DNA from: an uncultured Clostridia bacterium
GTDB taxonomy: Bacteria; Bacillota; Clostridia; Oscillospirales; Oscillospiraceae
Length of the DNA: 30,946 bases
NCBI GenBank assembly: GCA_937893605.1
Contig: CALBGG010000098.1
Location: forward strand, 1-30,946
Direction: 5' to 3'
A program made the translations under genes and the position numbers. The notes below the pieces were generated by a model that saw only the letters and a program-made list of their open reading frames with translations, was not told the origin of the DNA and made no database searches. The first letter of the stretch is position 1. Each line of letters starts with the position of its first letter. This document shows, piece by piece, positions 1-7,060 of this stretch.

Positions 1-47
1 GCGCAGCAGAGTATGCTCGTCAGAAGGGTCTTGCAAAGGCAAAGTAA
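1..47 (+). CDS. C-terminal end of an unidentified protein (5' end outside window)
   Basis: The third forward frame is open from the window edge and ends in a TAA at 45-47, giving a short lysine/alanine-rich tail (AAEYARQKGLAKAK). The codon pattern and lysine-rich tail fit the end of a real gene, but 14 residues are not enough to name a family. No clear terminator follows it directly; the nearest one lies beyond the small gene at 265-423, so the two could share a transcript. Confidence 0.45.
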   Translation, partial: AAEYARQKGLAKAK

Positions 48-264
48 TTTTACAGGTGCTTTTTTAGAGACGAATTAAAGCTTCAATGAGTCATTATTCC
101 GGAGTCACGACCGGTGACACAGTACCGGTGTTCAGTGCATCGCCCTGAATAAGGTTTGTAGAAGCCGCGCTCTGAAGAGTATTTCTTTGACCTACACAGG
201 CGCCAACAGCTCCGATACATCGAACTGTTTGGCATCAATAACAGCTCAAAAAGGAGAAACGCTA
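48..264. other. 217-base gap without a convincing gene
   Basis: This stretch lies between the partial gene and the microprotein at 265. It holds two copies of the self-complementary hexamer ACCGGT (110-115 and 124-129), which could pair into a 6-bp hairpin. An alternative GTCAC/GTGAC stem (104-108 with 114-118) uses the same bases. A TTGACC at 187-192 resembles a -35 box but has no acceptable -10 box at the right distance. The reading frame of the downstream gene is open back to a TTG at 187, but the ribosome site supports the ATG at 265. It could be a 5' leader; no known RNA family was recognised. Confidence 0.3.
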
Positions 265-423
265 ATGTGCAATTTCTGCAAAAAATCTGTTAAGCTGTTC
301 AGCATGGTAGTCGGCGTTCTGTTCGTAGTTTATTTCTGGAACCTCGATCAGAAGGTGCTCGGCTGGGCATATAAGCAGGTTAACGCTATGTTCGACAGAA
401 AGCCTGTTGACATTAAGTTCTGA
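265..423 (+). CDS. Small single-pass membrane protein with N-terminal CxxC (52 aa)
   Basis: An ATG at 265 is preceded by a good ribosome site (AAAAGGAG at about 249-256), which is why it is preferred over the upstream TTG in the same frame. The 52-residue product begins MCNFCKKS, so it has a CxxC pair at residues 2 and 5. One hydrophobic helix follows at about residues 11-27, then a charged tail. With lysines just before the helix, the positive-inside rule puts the cysteines in the cytosol. Two rho-independent terminators follow. No family was recognised. The cysteine pair could bind metal or be redox active, but nothing else in the sequence supports either. Confidence 0.6.
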   Translation: MCNFCKKSVKLFSMVVGVLFVVYFWNLDQKVLGWAYKQVNAMFDRKPVDIKF

Positions 424-435
424 TTTTTAAAACAG

Positions 436-471
436 TACCGGCGCATGCCCCACATCATGCGCCGGTATTTT
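436..471 (+). terminator. Rho-independent terminator after the 52-aa gene
   Basis: A perfect 12-bp stem (436-447 with 456-467, TACCGGCGCATG and its complement) has an 8-base loop and is followed by a short T run (TTTTC). It lies 12 bases after the stop codon of the small gene. Confidence 0.85.
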
Positions 472-488
472 CACACTCAAAGCTGAAA

Positions 489-523
489 CAGAGGCAAGCA
501 TTTTTTGCTTGCCTCTGTTTTTT
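489..523 (+). terminator. Second rho-independent terminator, abutting the convergent acetyltransferase
   Basis: A perfect 12-bp stem (489-500 with 506-517, CAGAGGCAAGCA) has a TTTTT loop and then six T's at 518-523. The orientation is clearly plus. The minus-strand acetyltransferase stop codon sits inside the T run (522-524), so the hairpin may also stop that gene, although the minus-strand U tract is poor (TTTCAG). Confidence 0.85.
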
Positions 524-1145
524 ATAATATGTTGTGTTTAAGCTCAACGCTGTCTGCCGGAGTTATCCTTCTGATAACGCGGCAGGGATTGCCCGCCGCC
601 AAATATCCGGGAGGAATATCCCTCGTCACGATGCTGCCTGCGCCGATAACGCAGCCGACGCCGATCGTAACGCCGCCGCAGACAGTGACGCTTCCGCCGA
701 GCCAGCAGCTATTGCCTATCACTATCGGCTTTGCGTACTCGAGATCGTACATGCTGCCGTCGGGCTTAAAGCGAATGTTGCGCTCTGCGGGGAGCATGGC
801 ATGCATAGGTGTGAGCAGGCTGCAATTCGGCCCGAAGAAAACATCGTCGCCTATCGTAACAGGGCAGCAGTCGAGCACTGTGAAGTTGAAATTTGCGTAG
901 CAGTTTTTGCCGAAACTGGTAAAGATACCATAGTCAAAATAAACGGGGCCTTGCAAAAACAGCCCCGACTGCGCATTTGGCGTAAGCTCGGCCAATATCT
1001 CGCCGCGTAGCTCGACCTCATCCTCGTCGGTGTTATTATATCTGCGGCTGAGCTTGTGCGCCTTGAGCCGCAGCTCGGCTAACTCGGCGTCCGAGGGATC
1101 ATAGAGCATGCCGGCGAGCATGCGCTCAAGCTGTGTTTTTATCAC
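522..1145 (-). CDS. Maltose/galactoside O-acetyltransferase-like hexapeptide-repeat acetyltransferase
   Basis: The product would transfer acetyl from acetyl-CoA to a sugar or related hydroxyl in the cytosol. The N-terminal region (MLAGMLYDPSDAELAELR) matches the Mac domain of the MAT/GAT family. It is followed by left-handed beta-helix hexapeptide repeats such as ITIGDDVFFGPN-like and VTIGVGCVIGAGS stretches, with the likely catalytic His in the LLTPMHAML segment. The GTG at 1145 is chosen as start because it overlaps the ridA stop codon as GTGA, the usual geometry for translational coupling; a longer frame runs to 1166. This gives 207 residues, normal for the family. It is the last gene of ilvA-ridA-acetyltransferase. 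The true acceptor is unknown and a link to threonine metabolism is not evident. Confidence 0.85.
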   Translation of the reverse strand: MIKTQLERMLAGMLYDPSDAELAELRLKAHKLSRRYNNTDEDEVELRGEILAELTPNAQSGLFLQGPVYFDYGIFTSFGKNCYANFNFTVLDCCPVTIGDDVFFGPNCSLLTPMHAMLPAERNIRFKPDGSMYDLEYAKPIVIGNSCWLGGSVTVCGGVTIGVGCVIGAGSIVTRDIPPGYLAAGNPCRVIRRITPADSVELKHNIL

Positions 1146-1513
1146 AGCTCGGCAATGACCTCGCACTCGACGAGAACATCCTTGGGCAAACGTGCGACCT
1201 CGACGCAGCTTCTTGCAGGGTAAGGCTCGGTGAAATACTGAGCATATATGCCGTTTACGAGGCCGAAGTCGTTCATATCTTTAATGAAAACTGTGGTTTT
1301 CACGACCTTGGACATGTCGCTTCCGGCGGCCTTGAGAAGCTCGGAGAGGTTTTTGAACACCTGATGTGCCTGAGCCTCAACGCCTTCGGGAACAAGGCCG
1401 GTGGCGGGGTCAAGGCCGATCTGGCCTGAGGTATATACCATGCCTCCGACTATCTGGGCTTGGGAATAGGGGCCGATTGCTGCGGGGGCCTTTGTTGTGG
1501 ATACGGTTTTCAT
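1142..1513 (-). CDS. ridA: RidA family 2-iminobutanoate/2-iminopropanoate deaminase
   Basis: RidA hydrolyses the reactive enamine/imine released by PLP-dependent dehydratases such as IlvA, giving 2-ketobutyrate and ammonia and preventing damage to other PLP enzymes. The 123-residue length is typical. The family hallmarks are present: AAIGPYSQAQ near the N terminus, TSGQIGLDP, and the C-terminal PARSCVEVARLPKD segment with the substrate-binding Arg (about R101) and a late Glu (about E117). The gene starts 12 bases after the ilvA stop with a strong AAGGAGG site. Direct linkage to ilvA supports true RidA function over another YjgF-family role. Confidence 0.93.
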   Translation of the reverse strand: MKTVSTTKAPAAIGPYSQAQIVGGMVYTSGQIGLDPATGLVPEGVEAQAHQVFKNLSELLKAAGSDMSKVVKTTVFIKDMNDFGLVNGIYAQYFTEPYPARSCVEVARLPKDVLVECEVIAEL

Positions 1514-1525
1514 TTCTTTTCCTCC

Positions 1526-2737
1526 TTAGTTATTTAAGCTTACTATAAAGCCCTTGTCGCCGAGCGCACGAAGAAGCTTTTCACCATGCTCCTTGCCGCC
1601 GACTTCGCAGGCGATATGTACGTTGGTTTGATTGGGGGTGAGCCCCGCGCTGAGCCTGTCGTGCTCAACGGTGAGGATATTCGCGCCCTGTGCCGCTATA
1701 TCGTTTAAAAGCTTCACGAGGCTGCCCGGCTTATCGAGCAGCGTAACGGTAAACCTGAGACGGCGATTTCGCGCAACGAGACCCTGTGCGATAATGCACT
1801 GAATAAAGCTCACATCGATATTGCCTCCGGAGAGCAGGCAAACTACTTTCTTACCCTTGACATCGACTTTGCCCTTGAGTACTGCCGCAACCGGTGTTGC
1901 GCCGGATGGCTCGACTATCTGCTTGCAGCGCTCCATGAGCAGCAGTATCGCCTCGGATATTTCGTTATCGTTTACCGTGACAACATCGTCGGCGTAATGA
2001 TTTATGAGTTCGACCGTAATATCGCCGGGCGCTTTGACCGCGATGCCGTCGGCGATTGTTGATACCGAGTCTGTGCATATGTATTTTTTCTCGCGGAAGG
2101 ACTGCGCGATCGCGCTTGCGCCCTCGGCCTGAACACCGATGACCTGAACGCGTGGATTTATCTGCTTTATGCAGGCCGCGACTCCGGACAGAAGCCCGCC
2201 GCCGCCCGCGGGAACTAAGACCATATCCGCAGTCGGAAGATCGCCGAGTATCTCAAGGCCGAGTGTACCCTGACCGGCAATGACCTCAAGATCGTTGTAT
2301 GGATGAATGAATGTTGAACCCTCTGTTTCGCAGACCTTGCAGGCCATCGCATACGCATCGTCGTAGCAGTCGCCGTGCAGCACGACCTTGGCGCCGTAGT
2401 TCTCGGTAGCCTGAACCTTGGCTATCGGGGCGCTTGCCGGCATGACTATCGTTGCGGGGATGCCGAATTTATGTGCCGCGTAGGCAACGCCCTGCGCGTG
2501 ATTTCCGGCGGAGGAGGCGACAACGCTTTTTACATCGCCGCGCTCGACGAGAGCAGCTATCTTATTGCTTGCGCCGCGGATCTTGAATGAGCCCGTTTTT
2601 TGGCGGTTTTCACACTTGAGATATATCTCTCCGCCGGTCATTGCGGAAAAGGTGGAGGACATATCGAGCTCCGTGTGATGCAGTATGGGCCTGAGCCTAT
2701 CGGCCGCAAGCTCAATGTCTTTAAGCTGTAATTCCAT
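1526..2737 (-). CDS. ilvA: Threonine ammonia-lyase (threonine deaminase) with C-terminal ACT domain
   Basis: This PLP enzyme converts L-threonine to 2-ketobutyrate and ammonia. The Schiff-base lysine is K52 in TGSFKIRGA; the substrate loop SAGNHAQG and the glycine-rich phosphate site (PAGGGGLLSG) are intact. A single ACT domain (about residues 325-403) resembles the shorter IlvA/TdcB type with one regulatory domain, so allosteric control is likely but its ligand cannot be read. The ATG at 2737 is chosen because AGAGG lies 8 bases upstream; a GTG at 2746 would overlap that ribosome site. Length is 403 residues. It is the first gene of a unit with ridA and an acetyltransferase. The catabolic or biosynthetic role is not decided by sequence. 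Confidence 0.93.
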   Translation of the reverse strand: MELQLKDIELAADRLRPILHHTELDMSSTFSAMTGGEIYLKCENRQKTGSFKIRGASNKIAALVERGDVKSVVASSAGNHAQGVAYAAHKFGIPATIVMPASAPIAKVQATENYGAKVVLHGDCYDDAYAMACKVCETEGSTFIHPYNDLEVIAGQGTLGLEILGDLPTADMVLVPAGGGGLLSGVAACIKQINPRVQVIGVQAEGASAIAQSFREKKYICTDSVSTIADGIAVKAPGDITVELINHYADDVVTVNDNEISEAILLLMERCKQIVEPSGATPVAAVLKGKVDVKGKKVVCLLSGGNIDVSFIQCIIAQGLVARNRRLRFTVTLLDKPGSLVKLLNDIAAQGANILTVEHDRLSAGLTPNQTNVHIACEVGGKEHGEKLLRALGDKGFIVSLNN

Positions 2738-2766
2738 CCGATTCACCTCTCATGTTTTATATATGA

Positions 2767-2795
2767 ATTTTACTTCATTCGGCCGGAATATACAA
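2767..2795 (-). promoter_or_regulatory. Sigma-A-type promoter for ilvA-ridA-acetyltransferase
   Basis: Read on the minus strand, a -35 box TTGTAT (2790-2795) is followed by a 17-base spacer and a -10 box TAAAAT (2767-2772), about 30 bases upstream of the chosen ilvA start. No attenuator or T-box is visible in the short leader. Confidence 0.6.
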
Positions 2796-2871
2796 GAGCT
2801 TTGCTCAAAAAATGTCCGCAAGACGGGCACAAAATCAAGTTGTGTCCTCCCTGCAAGAACGAATGCTTTTT

Positions 2872-3060
2872 TCAGCCGCTTGCCTTTAAATTATCAACAA
2901 AGCATTTCATCTCCTTGCGGCTTTTGAGTTGCCTGCTCTGCTCGATGATTTGATTTTGCCGCTGCGTATCGAGGGCGGAAAAATATAAAAAAGCGTCTGC
3001 ATTCTGCATAAGCGCCATACCGAGACCGAGCGGGAGATCGGTGTTTTTCCCTGCGTTCAT
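2872..3060 (-). CDS. Conserved small protein of unknown function (62 aa)
   Basis: The ATG at 3060 has a good ribosome site (GAGGTGAT just upstream), so it is preferred over a longer in-frame start at 3096 that overlaps the upstream terminator hairpin. The product contains a LPLGLGMALMQN segment, a FLYFSALDTQRQNQII segment and a RKEMKCFVDNL ending. This layout resembles a widespread small hypothetical family in Clostridia and Bacilli, recalled from memory rather than searched. It is soluble, probably helical, and has no obvious catalytic residues. Confidence 0.7.
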   Translation of the reverse strand: MNAGKNTDLPLGLGMALMQNADAFLYFSALDTQRQNQIIEQSRQLKSRKEMKCFVDNLKASG

Positions 3061-3097
3061 AATATCACCTCGAATGTATTTTCCCGCAGACGGCATA

Positions 3098-3125
3098 AAA
3101 AATACGCTGCATAGCAGCGTATTTT
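3098..3125 (-). terminator. Rho-independent terminator of the lipoprotein gene
   Basis: A perfect 12-bp stem (3099-3110 with 3114-3125) with an ATA loop is followed on the minus strand by a run of T's (TTTTTTATG). It lies directly after the lipoprotein stop codon and overlaps the start of the longer frame of the next small gene. Confidence 0.85.
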
Positions 3126-3131
3126 GAAATA

Positions 3132-5255
3132 TCAGTTTTTATACGGCAGGGAGGTAAAATAGCTCGTGTCGGGCTGCCCGCCTATCGTCCAGCCTGAGCC
3201 TGAGCTTGCGATAGGTATAGAGCCTGTGAAGCCGCCATCTGTGACAAAGTTTATAACGGAGCTTCCGTCGGTCGAGGTAAAGCGCAGCTTTGTTCCCGAT
3301 GATAGGAGGCTGCCGTTCGAGAGCGTGATGCTCTTTGAGGTGGTCACATAATTTGTGTTGTTATCAAAAACAATGTCGCCGGAGGTCTTGGCAAAGCTTT
3401 TATCCGACAGCGCATATACGCTCTTGACTTTATATGTGCCGAGAATGTTCATCTCGGTGTCCAAAACGAGCTTTCCGTTCTCAAAGTCCTTTATAAGGCC
3501 GGCAGCAAAGCTTTGGCTGTCAAACAGCGCAAGGTGCAGCGGCTGACTTTCATCTGCCGAGTAAAGCACGGTGCAGGTGATGCCCTTGCCGTTTGCGTCC
3601 TTACCGTCGAGGTATATCTCGCGCACGCCGTCGCCGTCAAGGTCAAAAAGGCGGATGCTGCCGAGCTCCTTTATACCTGTCGTGGCACCTGAGGTGCTGC
3701 CGTTAGCTTCGATGTTCAGTATGGTCAGACCCTGCTCGTCGGCAGCAGTGCTTATTGTTTCGTCTTTATTGTCTCCGTCAATGTCGCCGGCGTAGGGCAG
3801 ACGCGAGGTGATCACGGTGCCGGAGCTTGCATTGGGGTCTGTTACTTTAACTGCGCCGTTTTCATCCAGCGAGAGGAGGCGGATCTCCTGAGTCCCATCA
3901 GCAAGCTTGAAGCGCACTACCATAGTGGGAGCCGTACCCTCAAGCTGAGCGTTCACGGCAAGCGCGGCGCCGTCGGACATGTCGCTGCATGCAAGTATCT
4001 GCTTTACGATATTGTATGTTTTCGCAGCTTCGTTGTAGCTTATCGTGTAAACGTCCAGATCATAGATGCTGCCGCTTGCGGACAGGAGCAGAGACTTCAT
4101 ATCCTCCGCAGCGGGGCTGCCGAGGAATGTGAGATCCGTCGCCGCGTTATCGGCGGCAAACTCAACGCTTATATCGCCTTCGGTCCCATCAAGATCCGAC
4201 GAGGGAATATAGTCTTTTTTTATGACATCGCCGAGCTCGGAGTAGGGCACGGTGAACTCAAAAAATCCGGCTGCCGCGTCGGCTATCTCGCCGGGATTTG
4301 CGATTATGACCATGCCGTCAGCCGACAGATACCAATGCCCGTCGGATACCAGCGACTTTATCGTATCGGAATAGCCCTCATTGAAGAATACGCCCTGATA
4401 CTTGGGATCCTCGCTAAAGGACACAAGTATTTTCTCCGAAACGGTGTTAACTATCTTTTCACTGCTGTCGCCGAGGTCTGCAAGCTTCAGCTCCTCGCCG
4501 GTCTGAGAATCGTAATTGACCCCGCTTATCTTAAGGGTGCTCGTCGTGCCAAGAGAGGCTCTGTCAACCACGCGAAGAGAGATAATGCCGCTGTCGGCCC
4601 GCTGAGACCTTATCGTGCGCTCCATTCCGAAGGCGCTGAGTCCCTCGGCCGTACCGTCGCCGATGTTCTGCGTGTAATGCCCGTAATTATCCTGATAGGT
4701 CCTGGTGGTATATTCGGTCGCCAGGGCATCGAGACTTTCGTTTATCTTTTCGGCCGCATCGCTGCGCTCGGGCATGAAAACGGTGGGGGACATGTATGAA
4801 ACATTGTCGTCGCCTGTTTCCGTCGCCATCTCGATAACGACGTCGCCGCCGCAGCTTCCGGCGTTTGCGTTTATGATCTTGTGATCCTCCGTCACTGTGA
4901 TGTCGATGCGCGCATTATTTGAAAAGTCATCGACGAATGACTTGGTCGCAAGAATGTTGAGCTCCTTGTCGTAGATGCATATGCTGTATTCGATATCGGC
5001 GCGCTCCGTGCTCTCTGCCTTGTCTCCGGCAAAGTCAAAGTGTATGACAGTTCCGGCCTCAATGGCGGACTTGTCCGCATTTCCAAATGAATCCGAACCG
5101 GCATCCGTACCGCAGGAAACGGTGAAAACGTCGTTAGCCTGCATTGTTATATATACGCCGCACTCGCGTTCGGCCTCGCCCGCATCCTTCTTTCCGCATG
5201 CGCAAAGGGATAAAACGCAGCAGAACGCCAGTGCCATAGCTATAAATTTTCGCAT
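3132..5255 (-). CDS. Large lipoprotein with DUF4163/DUF3298-like region and FG-GAP/VCBS-like Ca-binding repeats
   Basis: The start at 5255 is set by GGAG eight bases upstream and a classical lipoprotein signal (MRKFIAMALAFCCVLSLCACG), with lipidation likely at C20. The 707-residue product would be anchored on the outer face of the membrane. Residues about 153-347 resemble the PdaC/RsiV-type DUF4163 plus DUF3298 pair: a bulky N-terminal strand region, a TGEELKLADL-like segment and a closing FEFTVPYSELGDV segment. Two DxDxDG loops (AGDIDGDNKDE at about 490 and LFDLDGDGVREI at about 538) look like VCBS/FG-GAP calcium loops. The function is unknown; wall binding or an RsiV-like sensory role is possible. 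The gene has its own promoter and terminator. Confidence 0.8.
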   Translation of the reverse strand: MRKFIAMALAFCCVLSLCACGKKDAGEAERECGVYITMQANDVFTVSCGTDAGSDSFGNADKSAIEAGTVIHFDFAGDKAESTERADIEYSICIYDKELNILATKSFVDDFSNNARIDITVTEDHKIINANAGSCGGDVVIEMATETGDDNVSYMSPTVFMPERSDAAEKINESLDALATEYTTRTYQDNYGHYTQNIGDGTAEGLSAFGMERTIRSQRADSGIISLRVVDRASLGTTSTLKISGVNYDSQTGEELKLADLGDSSEKIVNTVSEKILVSFSEDPKYQGVFFNEGYSDTIKSLVSDGHWYLSADGMVIIANPGEIADAAAGFFEFTVPYSELGDVIKKDYIPSSDLDGTEGDISVEFAADNAATDLTFLGSPAAEDMKSLLLSASGSIYDLDVYTISYNEAAKTYNIVKQILACSDMSDGAALAVNAQLEGTAPTMVVRFKLADGTQEIRLLSLDENGAVKVTDPNASSGTVITSRLPYAGDIDGDNKDETISTAADEQGLTILNIEANGSTSGATTGIKELGSIRLFDLDGDGVREIYLDGKDANGKGITCTVLYSADESQPLHLALFDSQSFAAGLIKDFENGKLVLDTEMNILGTYKVKSVYALSDKSFAKTSGDIVFDNNTNYVTTSKSITLSNGSLLSSGTKLRFTSTDGSSVINFVTDGGFTGSIPIASSGSGWTIGGQPDTSYFTSLPYKN

Positions 5256-5277
5256 GTTATCAACTCCGTTCCGAGTC

Positions 5278-5286
5278 ATTATAGCA
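5278..5286 (-). promoter_or_regulatory. Extended -10 promoter for the lipoprotein gene
   Basis: On the minus strand TGCTATAAT gives a consensus -10 (5278-5283) with the TGn extension. No good -35 box is present at 16-18 bases, where the sequence is GC-rich, so the extended -10 probably compensates. The predicted transcript begins a few bases before the ribosome site. Confidence 0.55.
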
Positions 5287-5329
5287 TGGCCGCGCCGCAA
5301 AATCCACCGATTGCGAAATTGTTTATAAA

Positions 5330-5364
5330 AACGTAAAAAATCCCCCCATCTAGCAAGATGGGGG
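5330..5364 (-). terminator. Rho-independent terminator of the hydrogenase operon
   Basis: A 9-bp GC-rich stem (CCCCCATCT at 5343-5351 with AGATGGGGG at 5356-5364) and AGCA loop is followed on the minus strand by GATTTTTTACG. It lies 12 bases after the hydA stop codon and separates the hydrogenase operon from the lipoprotein promoter. Confidence 0.85.
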
Positions 5365-5376
5365 ATAGATGTGAGC

Positions 5377-7056
5377 TTATTCGTGACCGTGGCCGGGGTA
5401 GTGAACGTGCAGAAGCTCATGAGCTCGGCCGCGCAGCATGGCGTAAACTGCGTCGAGCGCGGTGTTCTGCTCGGAGGAGCGCAGAGTGCAGTCCTCATCT
5501 GCGATGAACATGCCGCGATTGCGCACCTGCTTCTGAGCAAGACAGGCTTCCGGCTGACCGCCGCCGCCGATACAGCCGCCGGGGCAGGCCATGATCTCGA
5601 CAAAGTGGAAGAATTCCTCGCCGCTTTCGATCTTTTCGATGAGCTTATCGGCATTGCCGAGGCCGCTTGCAACGGCTATCTTCAGCGTCAGATCGCCGGC
5701 CTTGACTTCAAATGCCTTGATGCCCTCCAGTCCGCGTACGCCGCACTCGGCAACGTTTGCTATCTGCTCGGTGGTGACTGTTCCGAGAACGTGGCGGATA
5801 ACGGCCTCCGTTACGCCTCCGGTGACACCGAAGATGACGCCCGCGCCGGTGTATTCGGCGAAGGGATCGTCGGGCAGTGAATCGGGAAGCTCGGCAAAGT
5901 CTATGCCTGCCTCCTTTATCATCCTCGCGAGCTCCTGAGTGGTGAGCACAAGGTCTATTAGCCTCTCGCCGTCCTTTACAAGCTCGGGACGTGCGGCCTC
6001 GGCTTTCTTCGCCGTGCAGGGCATGACAGCGACCGAATACAGCTCATCGTCGGTGTAATATTGCCTGAGGATAGCGCCGAACATCTCCATCGGCGAGCCG
6101 CAGGTCGACACCTGAGGCATGAGCTCGGGATGCATGTTTTCGACGTGCTTTATCCATCCGGGGCAGCAGGAGGTGAACATGGGAAGCTTTGCGCCGGACT
6201 TGAGCTTTTCCATGAACTCCGCCGACTCCTCCATAATTGTGAGATCTGCCGTCAGCGAGGTATCGAAAACGTAGTCTGCGCCGAGCATTTTGAGCGCGGT
6301 GACTATCTTGCCCATGACAGGCTGCGAGGCCGGAAGGCCGAATTCCTCGCCTATGCCGACACGCACGGCCGGCGCGACCTGGACTGCGACCTTCTTCGTG
6401 GGGTCGTATATCGCTGACCAGAGCTTTGAGACCTCGTTTTTTATAACGATAGCGCCCGTGGGGCACACTGCCGCGCACTGGCCGCAGCTTACGCATTTTG
6501 TATCCGCAAGCTTATTTGCAAAGCCGCAGGAGATATAGGTCTCTATGCCGCGCTCGGCAAAATCGACGGCGTGGATGTTCTGAACCTCCGAGCACATCCT
6601 CACGCATTTTCCGCAGAGTATGCACTTTGAAGGATCGCGCACGAGGGCGGGGGAGGAGTCGTCGATAGGGAGCTTGCAGTAGTCGTTTGCAAAGCGGATG
6701 TTCGTGACGTTATAGCGGCGGGCGTAGGCCTGAAGCTTGCACCTGCCGGATTTTTCGCAGGTCGTGCATTCTGCTCTGTGCCCCGCGAGCAGAAGCTCGA
6801 GGATCATCTGGCGGTGCTTTCTCAGTCGAGCGGTGTTGGTCCTGATGACAAGGCCGTCCCTCGGCTGCATGGAGCAAGCCGCCTCAACACCGCCGCGGTC
6901 GTTTTCGACAACGCACAGGCGGCAGCCGCCGTATATCGAGAGGCTTTCGCAGTAGCAGAGGTTGGGAATGTCGATATGGTGCTTGAAGGCTACCTCAAGT
7001 ACGTTGCGTTCATTTTCAAATTCGCAGCTTAAGCCGTCTATGATCATGTGCTTCAT
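5377..7056 (-). CDS. hydA: [FeFe]-hydrogenase catalytic subunit HydA
   Basis: This is the H2-producing or H2-oxidising subunit of an NAD-linked, probably electron-bifurcating hydrogenase. From the N terminus it has a [2Fe-2S] domain (C34, C45, C48, C61), a His-Cys3 [4Fe-4S] segment (H93, C97, C100, C106), two ferredoxin [4Fe-4S] motifs (C145-C155 and C188-C198) and the H-cluster domain. All three H-cluster signatures are intact: TSCCPGW (C297, C298), MPCTAKKAE (C347) and MACPGGCIGGGGQP (C491, C495). At 559 residues it is shorter than the 645-residue Thermotoga HydA, consistent with a simpler cluster set. The start has AAAGGAGG placed in the end of hydB, four bases upstream. It is the last gene of hydCBA. 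Confidence 0.96.
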   Translation of the reverse strand: MKHMIIDGLSCEFENERNVLEVAFKHHIDIPNLCYCESLSIYGGCRLCVVENDRGGVEAACSMQPRDGLVIRTNTARLRKHRQMILELLLAGHRAECTTCEKSGRCKLQAYARRYNVTNIRFANDYCKLPIDDSSPALVRDPSKCILCGKCVRMCSEVQNIHAVDFAERGIETYISCGFANKLADTKCVSCGQCAAVCPTGAIVIKNEVSKLWSAIYDPTKKVAVQVAPAVRVGIGEEFGLPASQPVMGKIVTALKMLGADYVFDTSLTADLTIMEESAEFMEKLKSGAKLPMFTSCCPGWIKHVENMHPELMPQVSTCGSPMEMFGAILRQYYTDDELYSVAVMPCTAKKAEAARPELVKDGERLIDLVLTTQELARMIKEAGIDFAELPDSLPDDPFAEYTGAGVIFGVTGGVTEAVIRHVLGTVTTEQIANVAECGVRGLEGIKAFEVKAGDLTLKIAVASGLGNADKLIEKIESGEEFFHFVEIMACPGGCIGGGGQPEACLAQKQVRNRGMFIADEDCTLRSSEQNTALDAVYAMLRGRAHELLHVHYPGHGHE

Positions 7057-7060
7057 ATCA

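Noticed and set aside
2806..2830. Weak hairpin with T run after the 62-aa gene (minus strand)
   Set aside because: The stem is only about six pairs with a C-A mismatch. It may act as a weak terminator but is not convincing enough to list.
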